Source of the DNA: Clostridiaceae bacterium
Lineage (GTDB): Bacteria; Bacillota; Clostridia; Monoglobales; Firm-18
Length of the DNA stretch: 6,658 nucleotides
Assembly: GCA_012511915.1 (NCBI GenBank)
Contig: JAAZFB010000030.1
Location: 1-6,658, forward strand
Direction of reading: 5' to 3'
In this document: positions 1 through 4,754 of the stretch, piece after piece
How positions within the stretch are numbered: the stretch's first letter is position 1
Layout: every line of letters begins with the position of its first letter
Made by a program: the position numbers and the translations under genes
Notes under the pieces: generated by a model
Databases searched by the model: none
Told to the model about the DNA's origin: nothing
The model's input: only the letters and a program-made list of their open reading frames with translations

Positions 1-147
1 CCAGATAAACTAACGTCTTTCAAGGCAAAACTACTGGTAAAACCAGGCGGTCGTGTAGAAATAACTGGCCTGCAAGAAGTGACCTGCTCAACTAAGAAGG
101 TTGTTGAGAAGAACAAACATACCAGAATAACCATAGAGCCTGATTAA
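1..147 (+). CDS. C-terminal end of an unrecognised protein (5' truncated by the window)
   Basis: Frame 1 is open from the first base to a TAA at 145-147 and gives 48 residues. The visible tail is rich in Lys, Val and Thr, alternates hydrophobic and polar residues (for example LLVKPGGRVEITGLQEV), and ends in ITIEPD. This suggests a beta-strand-rich C-terminal domain. The stop codon lies in the loop of a perfect hairpin (133-169), so the gene ends in its own terminator, which supports real coding. I do not recognise the family. The start and most of the protein lie left of the window. Whether it belongs to the mobile element or is flanking DNA cannot be decided here. It converges on the repressor gene at 182-400. 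Confidence 0.6.
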   Translation, partial: PDKLTSFKAKLLVKPGGRVEITGLQEVTCSTKKVVEKNKHTRITIEPD

Positions 148-169
148 CTATAAAACTATCAGGCTCTAT
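133..169. terminator. Hairpin between convergent genes, probably a bidirectional terminator
   Basis: ATAGAGCCTGAT (133-144) and ATCAGGCTCTAT (158-169) are perfect 12-bp inverted arms around a 13-nt loop that contains the TAA of the left gene. The downstream side is T/A-rich (cttgataatatgtta) but has no long T run, so termination by the textbook U-tract is only moderately supported. Its position between two converging genes fits a shared terminator. Confidence 0.65.
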
Positions 170-181
170 CTTGATAATATG

Positions 182-400
182 TTAATTTCTAGCTTTATCC
201 TCAGGGATAAATAATATTATATCTTCAATGCGACAATCTAAAGCTAAGCAGATTTTCCCCAGCACATCCATAGAAACGGGCTTATTTTTACCCATATTTG
301 CAAGTGTCTGTGAATAAATGCCTGCCATCGATAGCAAATCTGTCTTTTTCATATTCCGGTCAATCAGTAGTTTCCATAATGGAGCGTAAGACCAAGCCAT
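182..400 (-). CDS. Small Cro/CI-type (XRE) helix-turn-helix repressor
   Basis: This 72-residue protein is almost entirely one HTH domain (about residues 8-65). The opening WKLLIDRNMKKTDLLSMAGI is followed by the recognition-helix region SQTLANMGKNKPVSMDVLGKIC and ends with ALDCRIEDIILF. This layout (R.M.KTDL...GI...TL....K...V....L.KIC..L.C...DI) is typical of single-domain Cro/CI-type regulators common in Bacillota mobile elements and prophages. It is transcribed divergently from the xis-int operon, with a consensus-like promoter at 419-447 and a palindrome at 454-472 between the two promoters. By analogy it should repress excision and integration genes and perhaps itself. The start at 400 follows a TAGGGG-type SD (409-414), 8 nt upstream. 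The predicted transcript start falls almost on that SD, so the leader is very short. The family call is secure; its target operator is inferred. Confidence 0.9.
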   Translation of the reverse strand: MAWSYAPLWKLLIDRNMKKTDLLSMAGIYSQTLANMGKNKPVSMDVLGKICLALDCRIEDIILFIPEDKARN

Positions 401-418
401 ACAATGCGCCCCTAGACT

Positions 419-447
419 ACTATATCATATGGAAATATAGGCGTCAA
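419..447 (-). promoter_or_regulatory. Sigma-70 type promoter for the repressor gene
   Basis: On the minus strand, TTGACG (442-447) is followed after exactly 17 bp by TATAGT (419-424). The predicted transcription start is near 411-413, just at the SD of the gene at 400. The sequence around the -10 (ATGATATAGTAG) closely resembles that of the divergent plus-strand promoter (GTGATATAGTAAG), which suggests common control. Confidence 0.75.
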
Positions 448-453
448 CAGTAG

Positions 454-472
454 TATTCTATCTATAAGAATA
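454..472. promoter_or_regulatory. Pseudo-palindrome, candidate repressor operator
   Basis: TATTCT (454-459) and AGAATA (467-472) form an inverted repeat with a 7-nt AT-rich spacer (19 bp overall), a size usual for dimeric XRE repressor sites. It lies between the -35 boxes of the two divergent promoters. A second weaker inverted repeat, CTATAT (420-425) / ATATAG (435-440), overlaps the repressor -10. Binding is inferred from position only. Confidence 0.4.
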
Positions 473-500
473 TATTATTTGCATTTTTAGATATTTTCTC

Positions 501-529
501 TTGACATTTAGATTTTAATGTGATATAGT
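501..529 (+). promoter_or_regulatory. Strong sigma-70 type promoter for the xis-int operon
   Basis: A perfect TTGACA (501-506), a 17-bp spacer and TATAGT (524-529) with an extended -10 TG at 521-522. No other comparably good promoter is seen before xis, so transcription probably starts near 536 and leaves a leader of about 255 nt. Such a strong core promoter in front of integration genes would need tight repression, which fits the divergent XRE gene. Confidence 0.8.
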
Positions 530-535
530 AAGTAC

Positions 536-790
536 AGAAAACAAAATAACGGCAGCAAGAGGAGGCGGCAACCCCCTCTTACCTGCACAGGTGGTATTAG
601 CACCTACACAGCGAACTTGCGTCCACACCGTGAAATAAGTATAACTTTTTTCTTACTTGCAAGCAAGAGGGAACAAAGCTTTCACACAGACACACAAGTT
701 CGATAGACCGAATAAAACTCCGGTACCGTGTAGTGTCATACCTGCACGGTATTTTCGTTTTCAAATACGAAAAACGGAGGATATTAGATA
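536..790 (+). promoter_or_regulatory. Long repeat-rich leader of the xis-int operon
   Basis: This 255-nt region has no convincing reading frame. Inverted repeats visible: AAGAGG (557-562)/CCTCTT (575-580), extendable by two pairs past a mismatch; AGGTG (589-593)/CACCT (601-605); a long-range CGAACTTG (612-619)/CAAGTTCG (695-702); the near-palindrome CTTACTTGCAAGCAAG (652-667); TACCGTG (724-730)/CACGGTA (745-751); and TTTTCGT (752-758)/ACGAAAA (767-773), ending two nt before the SD GGAGG (776-780). ACCGTG also occurs at 627-632, so CACGGT at 745-750 has two possible partners. The region could act as a structured 5' UTR, as DNA sites for Int/Xis, or both. It resembles no riboswitch class I can name. 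Confidence 0.5.
580..747 (+). repeat. Pair of 9-bp direct repeats in the leader
   Basis: TACCTGCAC occurs at 580-588 and again at 739-747, 159 bp apart, in the same orientation. Short direct repeats flanking a region next to xis/int are what arm-type integrase sites or Xis sites often look like, but no function is shown. Each copy also lies beside or in a hairpin arm of the leader. Confidence 0.45.
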
Positions 791-1006
791 ATGAAAACAA
801 CACAGAAATTTCTCACCATTCGAGATATTCAGGAGTACTTGAATATCAGCCAGTCAGCAGCGTATGACCTTACACACCGCAAAGACTTCCCTGTATGTCG
901 TGTCGGCGGCAGCGTACGAATACCCAGCGAGGCATTCTATTCCTGGGTCGAAATGAAAACTAGCATCTCGACGCAGCTCCGCTCCTACATGGCAGCGGTT
1001 ATGTGA
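791..1006 (+). CDS. xis: Excisionase (HTH_17/MerR-like DNA-binding protein)
   Basis: This 71-residue protein has a winged-helix HTH of the excisionase family in residues 6-53: FLTIRDIQEYLNISQSAAYD covers the first helices and recognition-helix start, then FPVCRVGGSVRIPSEAFYSW forms the wing and final helix. Known relatives bend DNA and bias the tyrosine integrase toward excision. The start at 791 has the SD GGAGG (776-780), 10 nt upstream. The gene ends 10 nt before int, whose SD (GAGG, 1005-1008) overlaps the xis stop. This xis-int order is the one in Tn916-type conjugative elements and many Bacillota islands. It is the first gene after the long leader, so leader structure near its SD could limit its translation. 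The family is clear; the exact element type is not. Confidence 0.9.
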   Translation: MKTTQKFLTIRDIQEYLNISQSAAYDLTHRKDFPVCRVGGSVRIPSEAFYSWVEMKTSISTQLRSYMAAVM

Positions 1007-1016
1007 GGTAGGTGCT

Positions 1017-2135
1017 ATGTCAAAAAAGAGAACACGTGGAGAGGGCAACCTCAGAAAAGTTAAAAGTGGTAGTTGGAACGGCCAACTCATGGACGGTTAT
1101 GAAAACGACAAACGCAAAATTGTCTCCTTTACAGCACCGACAAAAACAGAGGTTTTACAAATGATTCGCGAGTATCATGAAAAAAAGAAGCAGAAAGACG
1201 AATCACCTCCTAAACCAACCTTTTCAGAGTGGGCGGATCGATGGTACGTGGATTACAGGACCCAAGTTGCGGCGTCTACATATTCTGGATATTTGTTTAC
1301 TTTGAAATTACTCAAAGCTGCTTTTGGAAATAAGTTAATCTCTGATATTCTACCAATGGAGATTAACAGCTATTTTAATAGTCTCCTGGATCAAGGCTGC
1401 TCACATTCAAAAATCAATAAGTGTCGTTCGATGCTGATCCAAATTTTTGATGCTGCTGAGCAGAACAATTTCGTCACACGTAACCCTGCACGTGCTGCAA
1501 AGATTATTCGCATTGATTTATTTAGAAATGAGATAGAAGTTAGTAAAAAGGATTCTTTTAGCGAAACGGAGATTGATATTCTATTTCGTGAACTTCCCAA
1601 TAATTTTATCGGCAATAGCATACGCTTACTTCTCATAACAGGCATGCGTATTCAGGAGCTTTTAGCGCTGTGCGCCAAAGATATCACATCTGACGGTTCC
1701 ATCATCCATATCAATAAGGCCGTTAAAATGGTTGATGGCAAGCCTAAATTGGGGCCTCCAAAGAGCAAAAAGAGCCGTCGCGACATACCAATACCAGTGG
1801 ATTACCGACATCTCGCTGTTTATCTACGCGAGCATGGTGGCAAGTTGTTTTTGTGGCAGTCTCACCATATCGGTGAGCCCTGTTGCATTGAACATTTTCG
1901 ATATCACTTTACTAAGGCAATAAAAGATATACCCGTGCGTAAGCTTACGCCGCATTGTTGCCGTCACACCTATGTCACAAGATTGCAAGCACGGGGCGTT
2001 CCGATGGAAACAATCGCGCGTTTGGCTGGACACTCAAGCATCAGCACAACAGATGTATATCTTCATACATCTATAGAAACACTTGCACAGGCGGTCGACA
2101 CACTTGGAACTGGAGGTAATAATCATGATGAGTAA
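1017..2135 (+). CDS. int: Tyrosine recombinase / site-specific integrase, Tn916-like
   Basis: This 372-residue protein has the three-part integrase layout. An N-terminal arm-type DNA-binding domain covers about 1-55 (GEGNLRKVKSGSWNGQL start). A SAM-like core-binding domain covers about 68-162 (FSEWADRWYVDY through the RNPAR segment). The catalytic domain covers about 180-360. All expected catalytic residues are present: Arg211 in TGMRIQE, a lysine in the 249-252 turn (KSKKSRR), His313 and Arg316 in PHCCRHT, His339 in LAGHSS and nucleophile Tyr348 in DVYLH. It should therefore be active in strand exchange between attP and attB. Length is normal for the family. Its SD sits on the xis stop, and its last four codons overlap the next gene. 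Unusually for an ICE or prophage, int is not the last gene before an obvious att site: the operon continues. No tRNA or direct-repeat att core is visible nearby. Confidence 0.95.
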   Translation: MSKKRTRGEGNLRKVKSGSWNGQLMDGYENDKRKIVSFTAPTKTEVLQMIREYHEKKKQKDESPPKPTFSEWADRWYVDYRTQVAASTYSGYLFTLKLLKAAFGNKLISDILPMEINSYFNSLLDQGCSHSKINKCRSMLIQIFDAAEQNNFVTRNPARAAKIIRIDLFRNEIEVSKKDSFSETEIDILFRELPNNFIGNSIRLLLITGMRIQELLALCAKDITSDGSIIHINKAVKMVDGKPKLGPPKSKKSRRDIPIPVDYRHLAVYLREHGGKLFLWQSHHIGEPCCIEHFRYHFTKAIKDIPVRKLTPHCCRHTYVTRLQARGVPMETIARLAGHSSISTTDVYLHTSIETLAQAVDTLGTGGNNHDE

Positions 2136-2547
2136 AACCTCCGAACAGTTAGCTGAGTTTATCAGTTTTCTCCGCTCAAGCACACAGGATTACCAGCATT
2201 ATAACACCTTGTTGCTCGAAGCGGAGAAAAAACTGACTGACCTAAATCATGCTCTTGAACTTGATAAGAACGGATACCGGACACGTTGCAAAATCGGGAC
2301 ACAACTTCGGCGATGCCTGCTTGAGCGTCGTGCAGCCAAAGACTGCGTTGAGGAATTAGCACCGCTTGCAGATTTTATGACGCAGAATAAGGGATTATTG
2401 GATAAGCTCTCGCATGTGCTCGGTGAGACCAGAAAAGCGGAGCGGTATCACGCAAATCGTTCCTATAGGCCTCGTATCTCGTCAGCCACAGTAGCAGGAG
2501 ATAAATCGGTAGTGAATACCAAAGCATATGTAAAGGAGATAAAATAA
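2125..2547 (+). CDS. Uncharacterised helical protein coupled to int
   Basis: This 140-residue, charged, mostly helical protein has no signal peptide or membrane segment. The first half looks like a coiled coil (EQLAEFISFLRSSTQDYQHY, then leucine-spaced LLLEAEKKLTDLNHALELDK). A basic middle (YRTRCKIGTQLRRCLLERR) is followed by LGETRKAERYHANRSYRPR. This combination resembles a family of small proteins I recall from clostridial prophages and integrative elements with no assigned function; that recall is unchecked. The start at 2125 was chosen because GGAGG (2112-2116) lies 8 nt upstream; the next ATG at 2128 is also possible. An upstream ATG at 2083 lies in int and lacks an SD. The gene overlaps int by 11 bp, and the SD of the following gene (AAAGGAG, 2532-2538) is inside its last codons, so translation is probably coupled. 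The basic, helical character would fit DNA or partner binding, but no function is assigned. Confidence 0.8.
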   Translation: MMSKTSEQLAEFISFLRSSTQDYQHYNTLLLEAEKKLTDLNHALELDKNGYRTRCKIGTQLRRCLLERRAAKDCVEELAPLADFMTQNKGLLDKLSHVLGETRKAERYHANRSYRPRISSATVAGDKSVVNTKAYVKEIK

Positions 2548-2549
2548 TT

Positions 2550-3236
2550 ATGAATAATGTTGTATCTGTACTCTATTACCTTCGCGTCCGCCAAGGTTGG
2601 ACTAAGAAAAAATTATCTATGTTAACCGGGTTGAGTCAAAATGACCTTGTCCGTATTGAAAGAGGACGTAATGTCCGCATGGGAAAATATATTACTTTAT
2701 CGAAGTATTTCGGTCTTCCGTTGTCAGTACTTCTGGACGACAATTTATCAGCTACTCTCCACACCTTTACCGCACCTCCAATTATTAGTCGCAGCATGCC
2801 AGAACGTATTAGTCAACGTCTTGAAAAAGACGCCGAAACAGGCCGTAAAGGTGAGGAATGGGTTTACCAGCAGGAAGTTAAAAAGCTTGCTGGGACAGGT
2901 CTCGAAAACTCTGTCAATCCAAATTTCGCCGATGATGAGTCCGCACATTTCGACATCCTAAGCTTCCTACAGAATGGCATTCCTCTTGTAATTGAGGTAA
3001 AAAGCACGACTGGAGAGTTAGACGAAGTGTTTTATTTCACTGCCGATGAACTCGAAAAAGCCAAAGACTGCCTCAGGGGAGGCAACCGATATGAAGTTCA
3101 CCGCGTCTTTTACATAGACAATCCCGAAAAATGCAACAGACACATCATATCAGCAGAAGAACTACTCTCTGAATACGATTTCAAACCTGTAAGCTACAGG
3201 GTTACTAAGAAGAAAGAAATAGGTGAAAAAATATGA
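2550..3236 (+). CDS. XRE-HTH fused to DUF3883-like PD-(D/E)XK nuclease-fold domain
   Basis: This 228-residue protein has two domains. Residues 5-62 form a Cro/CI-type HTH (LYYLRVRQGWTKKKLSMLTG, then GLSQNDLVRIERGR and a LSKYFGLPLSVLL end). Residues about 95-192 match the DUF3883 (NOV-type) pattern: GRKGEEWVY (Glu102/Glu103), HFDILSF (Asp135), VIEVKST (Glu149, Lys151), then FYFTADELEKA and YEVHRVFYI. Asp135 and Glu149-x-Lys151 are the core of the PD-(D/E)XK fold, so nuclease activity is plausible but not shown. DUF3883 domains occur in restriction and other defence proteins, usually at the C-terminus of larger proteins. Here the partner is a small HTH, suggesting targeting to a DNA site. The gene starts 2 nt after its upstream neighbour and overlaps the next by 4 bp (ATGA), so it is part of the int operon. 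It could protect the element, act in element control, or be a transferred cargo nuclease. Confidence 0.8.
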   Translation: MNNVVSVLYYLRVRQGWTKKKLSMLTGLSQNDLVRIERGRNVRMGKYITLSKYFGLPLSVLLDDNLSATLHTFTAPPIISRSMPERISQRLEKDAETGRKGEEWVYQQEVKKLAGTGLENSVNPNFADDESAHFDILSFLQNGIPLVIEVKSTTGELDEVFYFTADELEKAKDCLRGGNRYEVHRVFYIDNPEKCNRHIISAEELLSEYDFKPVSYRVTKKKEIGEKI

Positions 3237-3679
3237 ATGGCGTAAAATTTCATCGCATCTCACAAATGTCACGAGAAAATCTATCACAGATAACCGGCAT
3301 CAGTATCCCCACACTCAGAACAATGGAACAGGCAATTAATCCGGGCAGAATATGCTCTGCTAATTACCGCAAGGTATCGTCTGCTCTCGGAGTTAGTGCG
3401 GATGAACTAATACGTAATGACTACCCTGATTTTCGTAAAAGAGCTCCATACCCCTCTAAGACAGAGCATCCCAGCAATTGTATTGCCATATACCGCTTAA
3501 CGAAAATGCTTACATTCCAACAACTTGCCGAGCATATGAAAGTAACAAGCCGTGAAAGGGCTCGGCAAGTGTGCGCAGAGGAAATTCCGCTACAGAAACA
3601 TATCGCGACTCTTGCAAAAAGAGAAAACATAAGTGTTACTGAATTTATAAACCGATATTCAGTACAAGAAGGGAATTAA
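3233..3679 (+). CDS. Putative regulator with two HTH-like segments
   Basis: This 148-residue protein has an N-terminal XRE-like HTH at about 8-62 (ISQMSRENLSQITGISIPTL, then SANYRKVSSALGVSADELI). A Pro-rich linker (70-80) separates it from a second, divergent HTH-like segment at about 83-143 (IYRLTKMLTFQQLAEHMKVT, HIATLAKRENISVTEFINRY). The first segment is a convincing Cro/CI match. The second keeps the helix pattern and the typical ALAxxLxVxxxxL-like ending, but its recognition region (SRERARQVCAEEI) is unusual. The start codon overlaps the stop of the HTH-nuclease gene (ATGA, 3233-3236), with a weak AGGTGA SD at 3221-3226, so expression probably depends on translation of that gene. This coupling suggests the two proteins work together, for instance as a regulator or antagonist of the nuclease, but this is inference. 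It is the last gene of the tight operon. Confidence 0.7.
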   Translation: MNGVKFHRISQMSRENLSQITGISIPTLRTMEQAINPGRICSANYRKVSSALGVSADELIRNDYPDFRKRAPYPSKTEHPSNCIAIYRLTKMLTFQQLAEHMKVTSRERARQVCAEEIPLQKHIATLAKRENISVTEFINRYSVQEGN

Positions 3680-3694
3680 TATTAACTACGTAGG

Positions 3695-3721
3695 TTGTTG
3701 GATTTAGCTGTAAACTATAAT
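3695..3721 (+). promoter_or_regulatory. Possible weak promoter before the 3741 gene
   Basis: A perfect TATAAT at 3716-3721 follows a TTGTTG at 3695-3700 with a short 15-bp spacer. Transcription would start near 3728, directly at the AGAGGA SD (3729-3734), leaving a leader of about 13 nt. The -10 is good; the -35 and spacing are poor. Read-through from the upstream operon is an alternative, since no terminator is seen in the 61-bp gap. Confidence 0.3.
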
Positions 3722-3740
3722 AATATTTAGAGGATTAGTA

Positions 3741-4070
3741 ATGACTTATACTTATCATGTACCATTTACAGATGATACATATGTGCAGACGTACTTCGCA
3801 GAAATAAAAGGTATTTGCCCCAAATTCGGATTTAAGAGAACATTTTTGGAGGCTAATACTCATGATTTTGGTGAAGATCGAGGATATTACCTCACAATTT
3901 GGAACGAAGGCGTTTTCGAGCAAAGCATAAAGATCTTTTCAAGGATAACAAATGAATTAATTCGCCAAGAAAAGAAATGGTTGCTTTACGATGGTTTTTG
4001 TATGAATGAGATTGAACGCCGAGAGGTCTTGGGTTTTGTGGAAAAGATTAGAGAACTTGCAGCCTTGTAA
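3741..4070 (+). CDS. Small protein of unknown function
   Basis: This 109-residue protein is acidic to neutral, with many aromatic residues in its N-terminal half (YTYHVPFTDDTYVQTYF, then GFKRTF, YYLTIWNEGVFEQSIKIFSR) and a helical C-terminal end (EIERREVLGFVEKIRELAAL). The pattern suggests a compact alpha/beta fold with a beta sheet around residues 45-75; no signal peptide, membrane helix or catalytic motif is seen. The SD AGAGGA (3729-3734) lies 6 nt before the ATG, supporting the start. A possible promoter with TATAAT at 3716-3721 would make it its own unit. I do not recognise the family. It lies between the integrase operon and the attenuator-led gene at 4267, consistent with mobile-element cargo. 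Codon use and base composition are not obviously different from its neighbours. Confidence 0.65.
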   Translation: MTYTYHVPFTDDTYVQTYFAEIKGICPKFGFKRTFLEANTHDFGEDRGYYLTIWNEGVFEQSIKIFSRITNELIRQEKKWLLYDGFCMNEIERREVLGFVEKIRELAAL

Positions 4071-4161
4071 ATAAACTGACAAGTTCAAAACATAAGAAAA
4101 GCTATGATACCGCAGCTCTGGGGAGTTTATTTCTCAAGAGGGATAATGTAAACCACCAAAT

Positions 4162-4186
4162 AGGATTATTAACAAAAAGGATTATT
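4162..4186 (+). repeat. Pair of 9-bp direct repeats upstream of the attenuator
   Basis: AGGATTATT occurs at 4162-4170 and 4178-4186, start to start 16 bp apart, in the AT-rich region between 4070 and the terminator at 4214. Two sites on nearly the same face would suit a DNA-binding protein. Chance is not excluded in such AT-rich DNA. Confidence 0.35.
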
Positions 4187-4213
4187 TGTGTTATCATAGA
4201 ATTATAAAAGATT

Positions 4214-4251
4214 TACCTATCCTTTCATGTGGGATAGGTATAATTTTTTTT
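4214..4251 (+). terminator. Strong intrinsic terminator directly upstream of an SD, attenuator-like
   Basis: TACCTATCC (4214-4222) and GGATAGGTA (4232-4240) form a perfect 9-bp stem around a 9-nt loop, followed by TAA and a run of eight T (4244-4251). The SD AGGGAGG (4252-4258) of the gene at 4267 follows with no gap. The hairpin lies about 145 nt past the end of the preceding gene, so it is more likely a control of the downstream gene than a terminator of the upstream one, unless a promoter hides in the few bases left. A candidate TATAAA at 4203-4208 lacks a clear -35. Confidence 0.75.
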
Positions 4252-4266
4252 AGGGAGGTTTCAATA

Positions 4267-4704
4267 ATGAAACTAATTTACAAGTTCCGGTCCATGAACG
4301 AGATTGAGCTTTTTGAATTAAACAACCCGGGTGTCTTGAAAACTGACCCGGATGCAAACAATGCAGCAAGAGAAGTTTTTGAAGCAGCTTTAATTGACAA
4401 AAGAAAAATGTTTGCAAAAATCCCACAGGAGACAATTGATTCAATGTCGCTAAATCAAATAGACGAAAACCTCACCACAATTTTAGGCATTGAAGACTGG
4501 CTTGAAAAACACCCTGCCTTGAATGCCACAGAAGCAAAAGAAGCGGCGCGCGAGGACTTGGGGAAAAAACTAGCACACGCTAAAAGAGTTCTTGCAACGA
4601 CTCTTCAGGCAATCCCTGGGTCGATAGCATTCAATGCGTCAAACAAATCTATAAAAAGAATTGCCAAAATCGAGCAAATGCTCGGCGAAAATCCTGAAGT
4701 TTAA
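4267..4704 (+). CDS. Uncharacterised helical protein behind a terminator hairpin
   Basis: This 145-residue, probably soluble, mostly alpha-helical protein runs from MKLIYKFRSMNEIELFELNN through a middle rich in Asp/Glu/Lys (EVFEAALIDKRKMFAKIPQE) to a C-terminal part with Ala- and Lys-rich helices (EAKEAAREDLGKKLAHAKRV, KSIKRIAKIEQMLGE). No signal peptide, membrane segment, metal-binding cluster or known catalytic motif is visible. The start at 4267 is chosen because AGGGAGG (4252-4258) lies 8 nt upstream. The frame is open further upstream to 4186, but that stretch runs through the terminator stem and T-run (4214-4251), so it is unlikely to be coding. Expression is probably set by read-through of that terminator. 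A hairpin at 4722-4747 follows 18 nt after the stop, making this a single-gene unit. I do not recognise the family. Confidence 0.7.
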   Translation: MKLIYKFRSMNEIELFELNNPGVLKTDPDANNAAREVFEAALIDKRKMFAKIPQETIDSMSLNQIDENLTTILGIEDWLEKHPALNATEAKEAAREDLGKKLAHAKRVLATTLQAIPGSIAFNASNKSIKRIAKIEQMLGENPEV

Positions 4705-4721
4705 TAAAGAAGAAAAGCCTT

Positions 4722-4749
4722 AGCCGTGGGTTCAACTAGCCACGGCTTT
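4722..4749 (+). terminator. Probable terminator after the 4267 gene
   Basis: AGCCGTGG (4722-4729) and CCACGGCT (4740-4747) form a perfect GC-rich 8-bp stem with a 10-nt loop, followed by only a short T stretch and then AAAT. It starts 18 nt after the stop at 4704. The stem is strong; the short T tract lowers confidence. Confidence 0.6.
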
Positions 4750-4754
4750 AAATA

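Noticed and set aside
646..651. Six-T run in the leader as an intrinsic terminator
   Set aside because: Only a 4-bp hairpin (AAGT/ACTT at 637-647) precedes it, too weak to support a terminator call.
530..790. CRISPR array or tRNA in the repeat-rich leader
   Set aside because: The repeats are only 8-9 bp, not regularly spaced and not in more than two copies; no cloverleaf could be drawn.
597..803. A 68-residue minus-strand frame in the xis leader
   Set aside because: It has no SD, is Cys/Ser/Arg-rich without domain features, opposes the strong plus-strand promoter and overlaps the repeat-rich leader.
854..1090. A minus-strand frame across xis and the start of int
   Set aside because: It is antisense to two clearly identified genes and its composition is typical of a shadow frame.
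2083..2124. Upstream start for the helical protein inside int
   Set aside because: There is no SD at 2083, whereas GGAGG sits 8 nt before the ATG at 2125.
4104..4151. A tiny 14-residue plus-strand frame as a leader peptide for the attenuator
   Set aside because: No SD precedes it and it holds no run of a single regulatory codon, so a classical leader-peptide attenuator is not supported.
4186..4266. N-terminal extension of the 4267 gene back to ATG at 4186
   Set aside because: The extension would be encoded by the terminator stem and T run, and the good SD belongs to the ATG at 4267.
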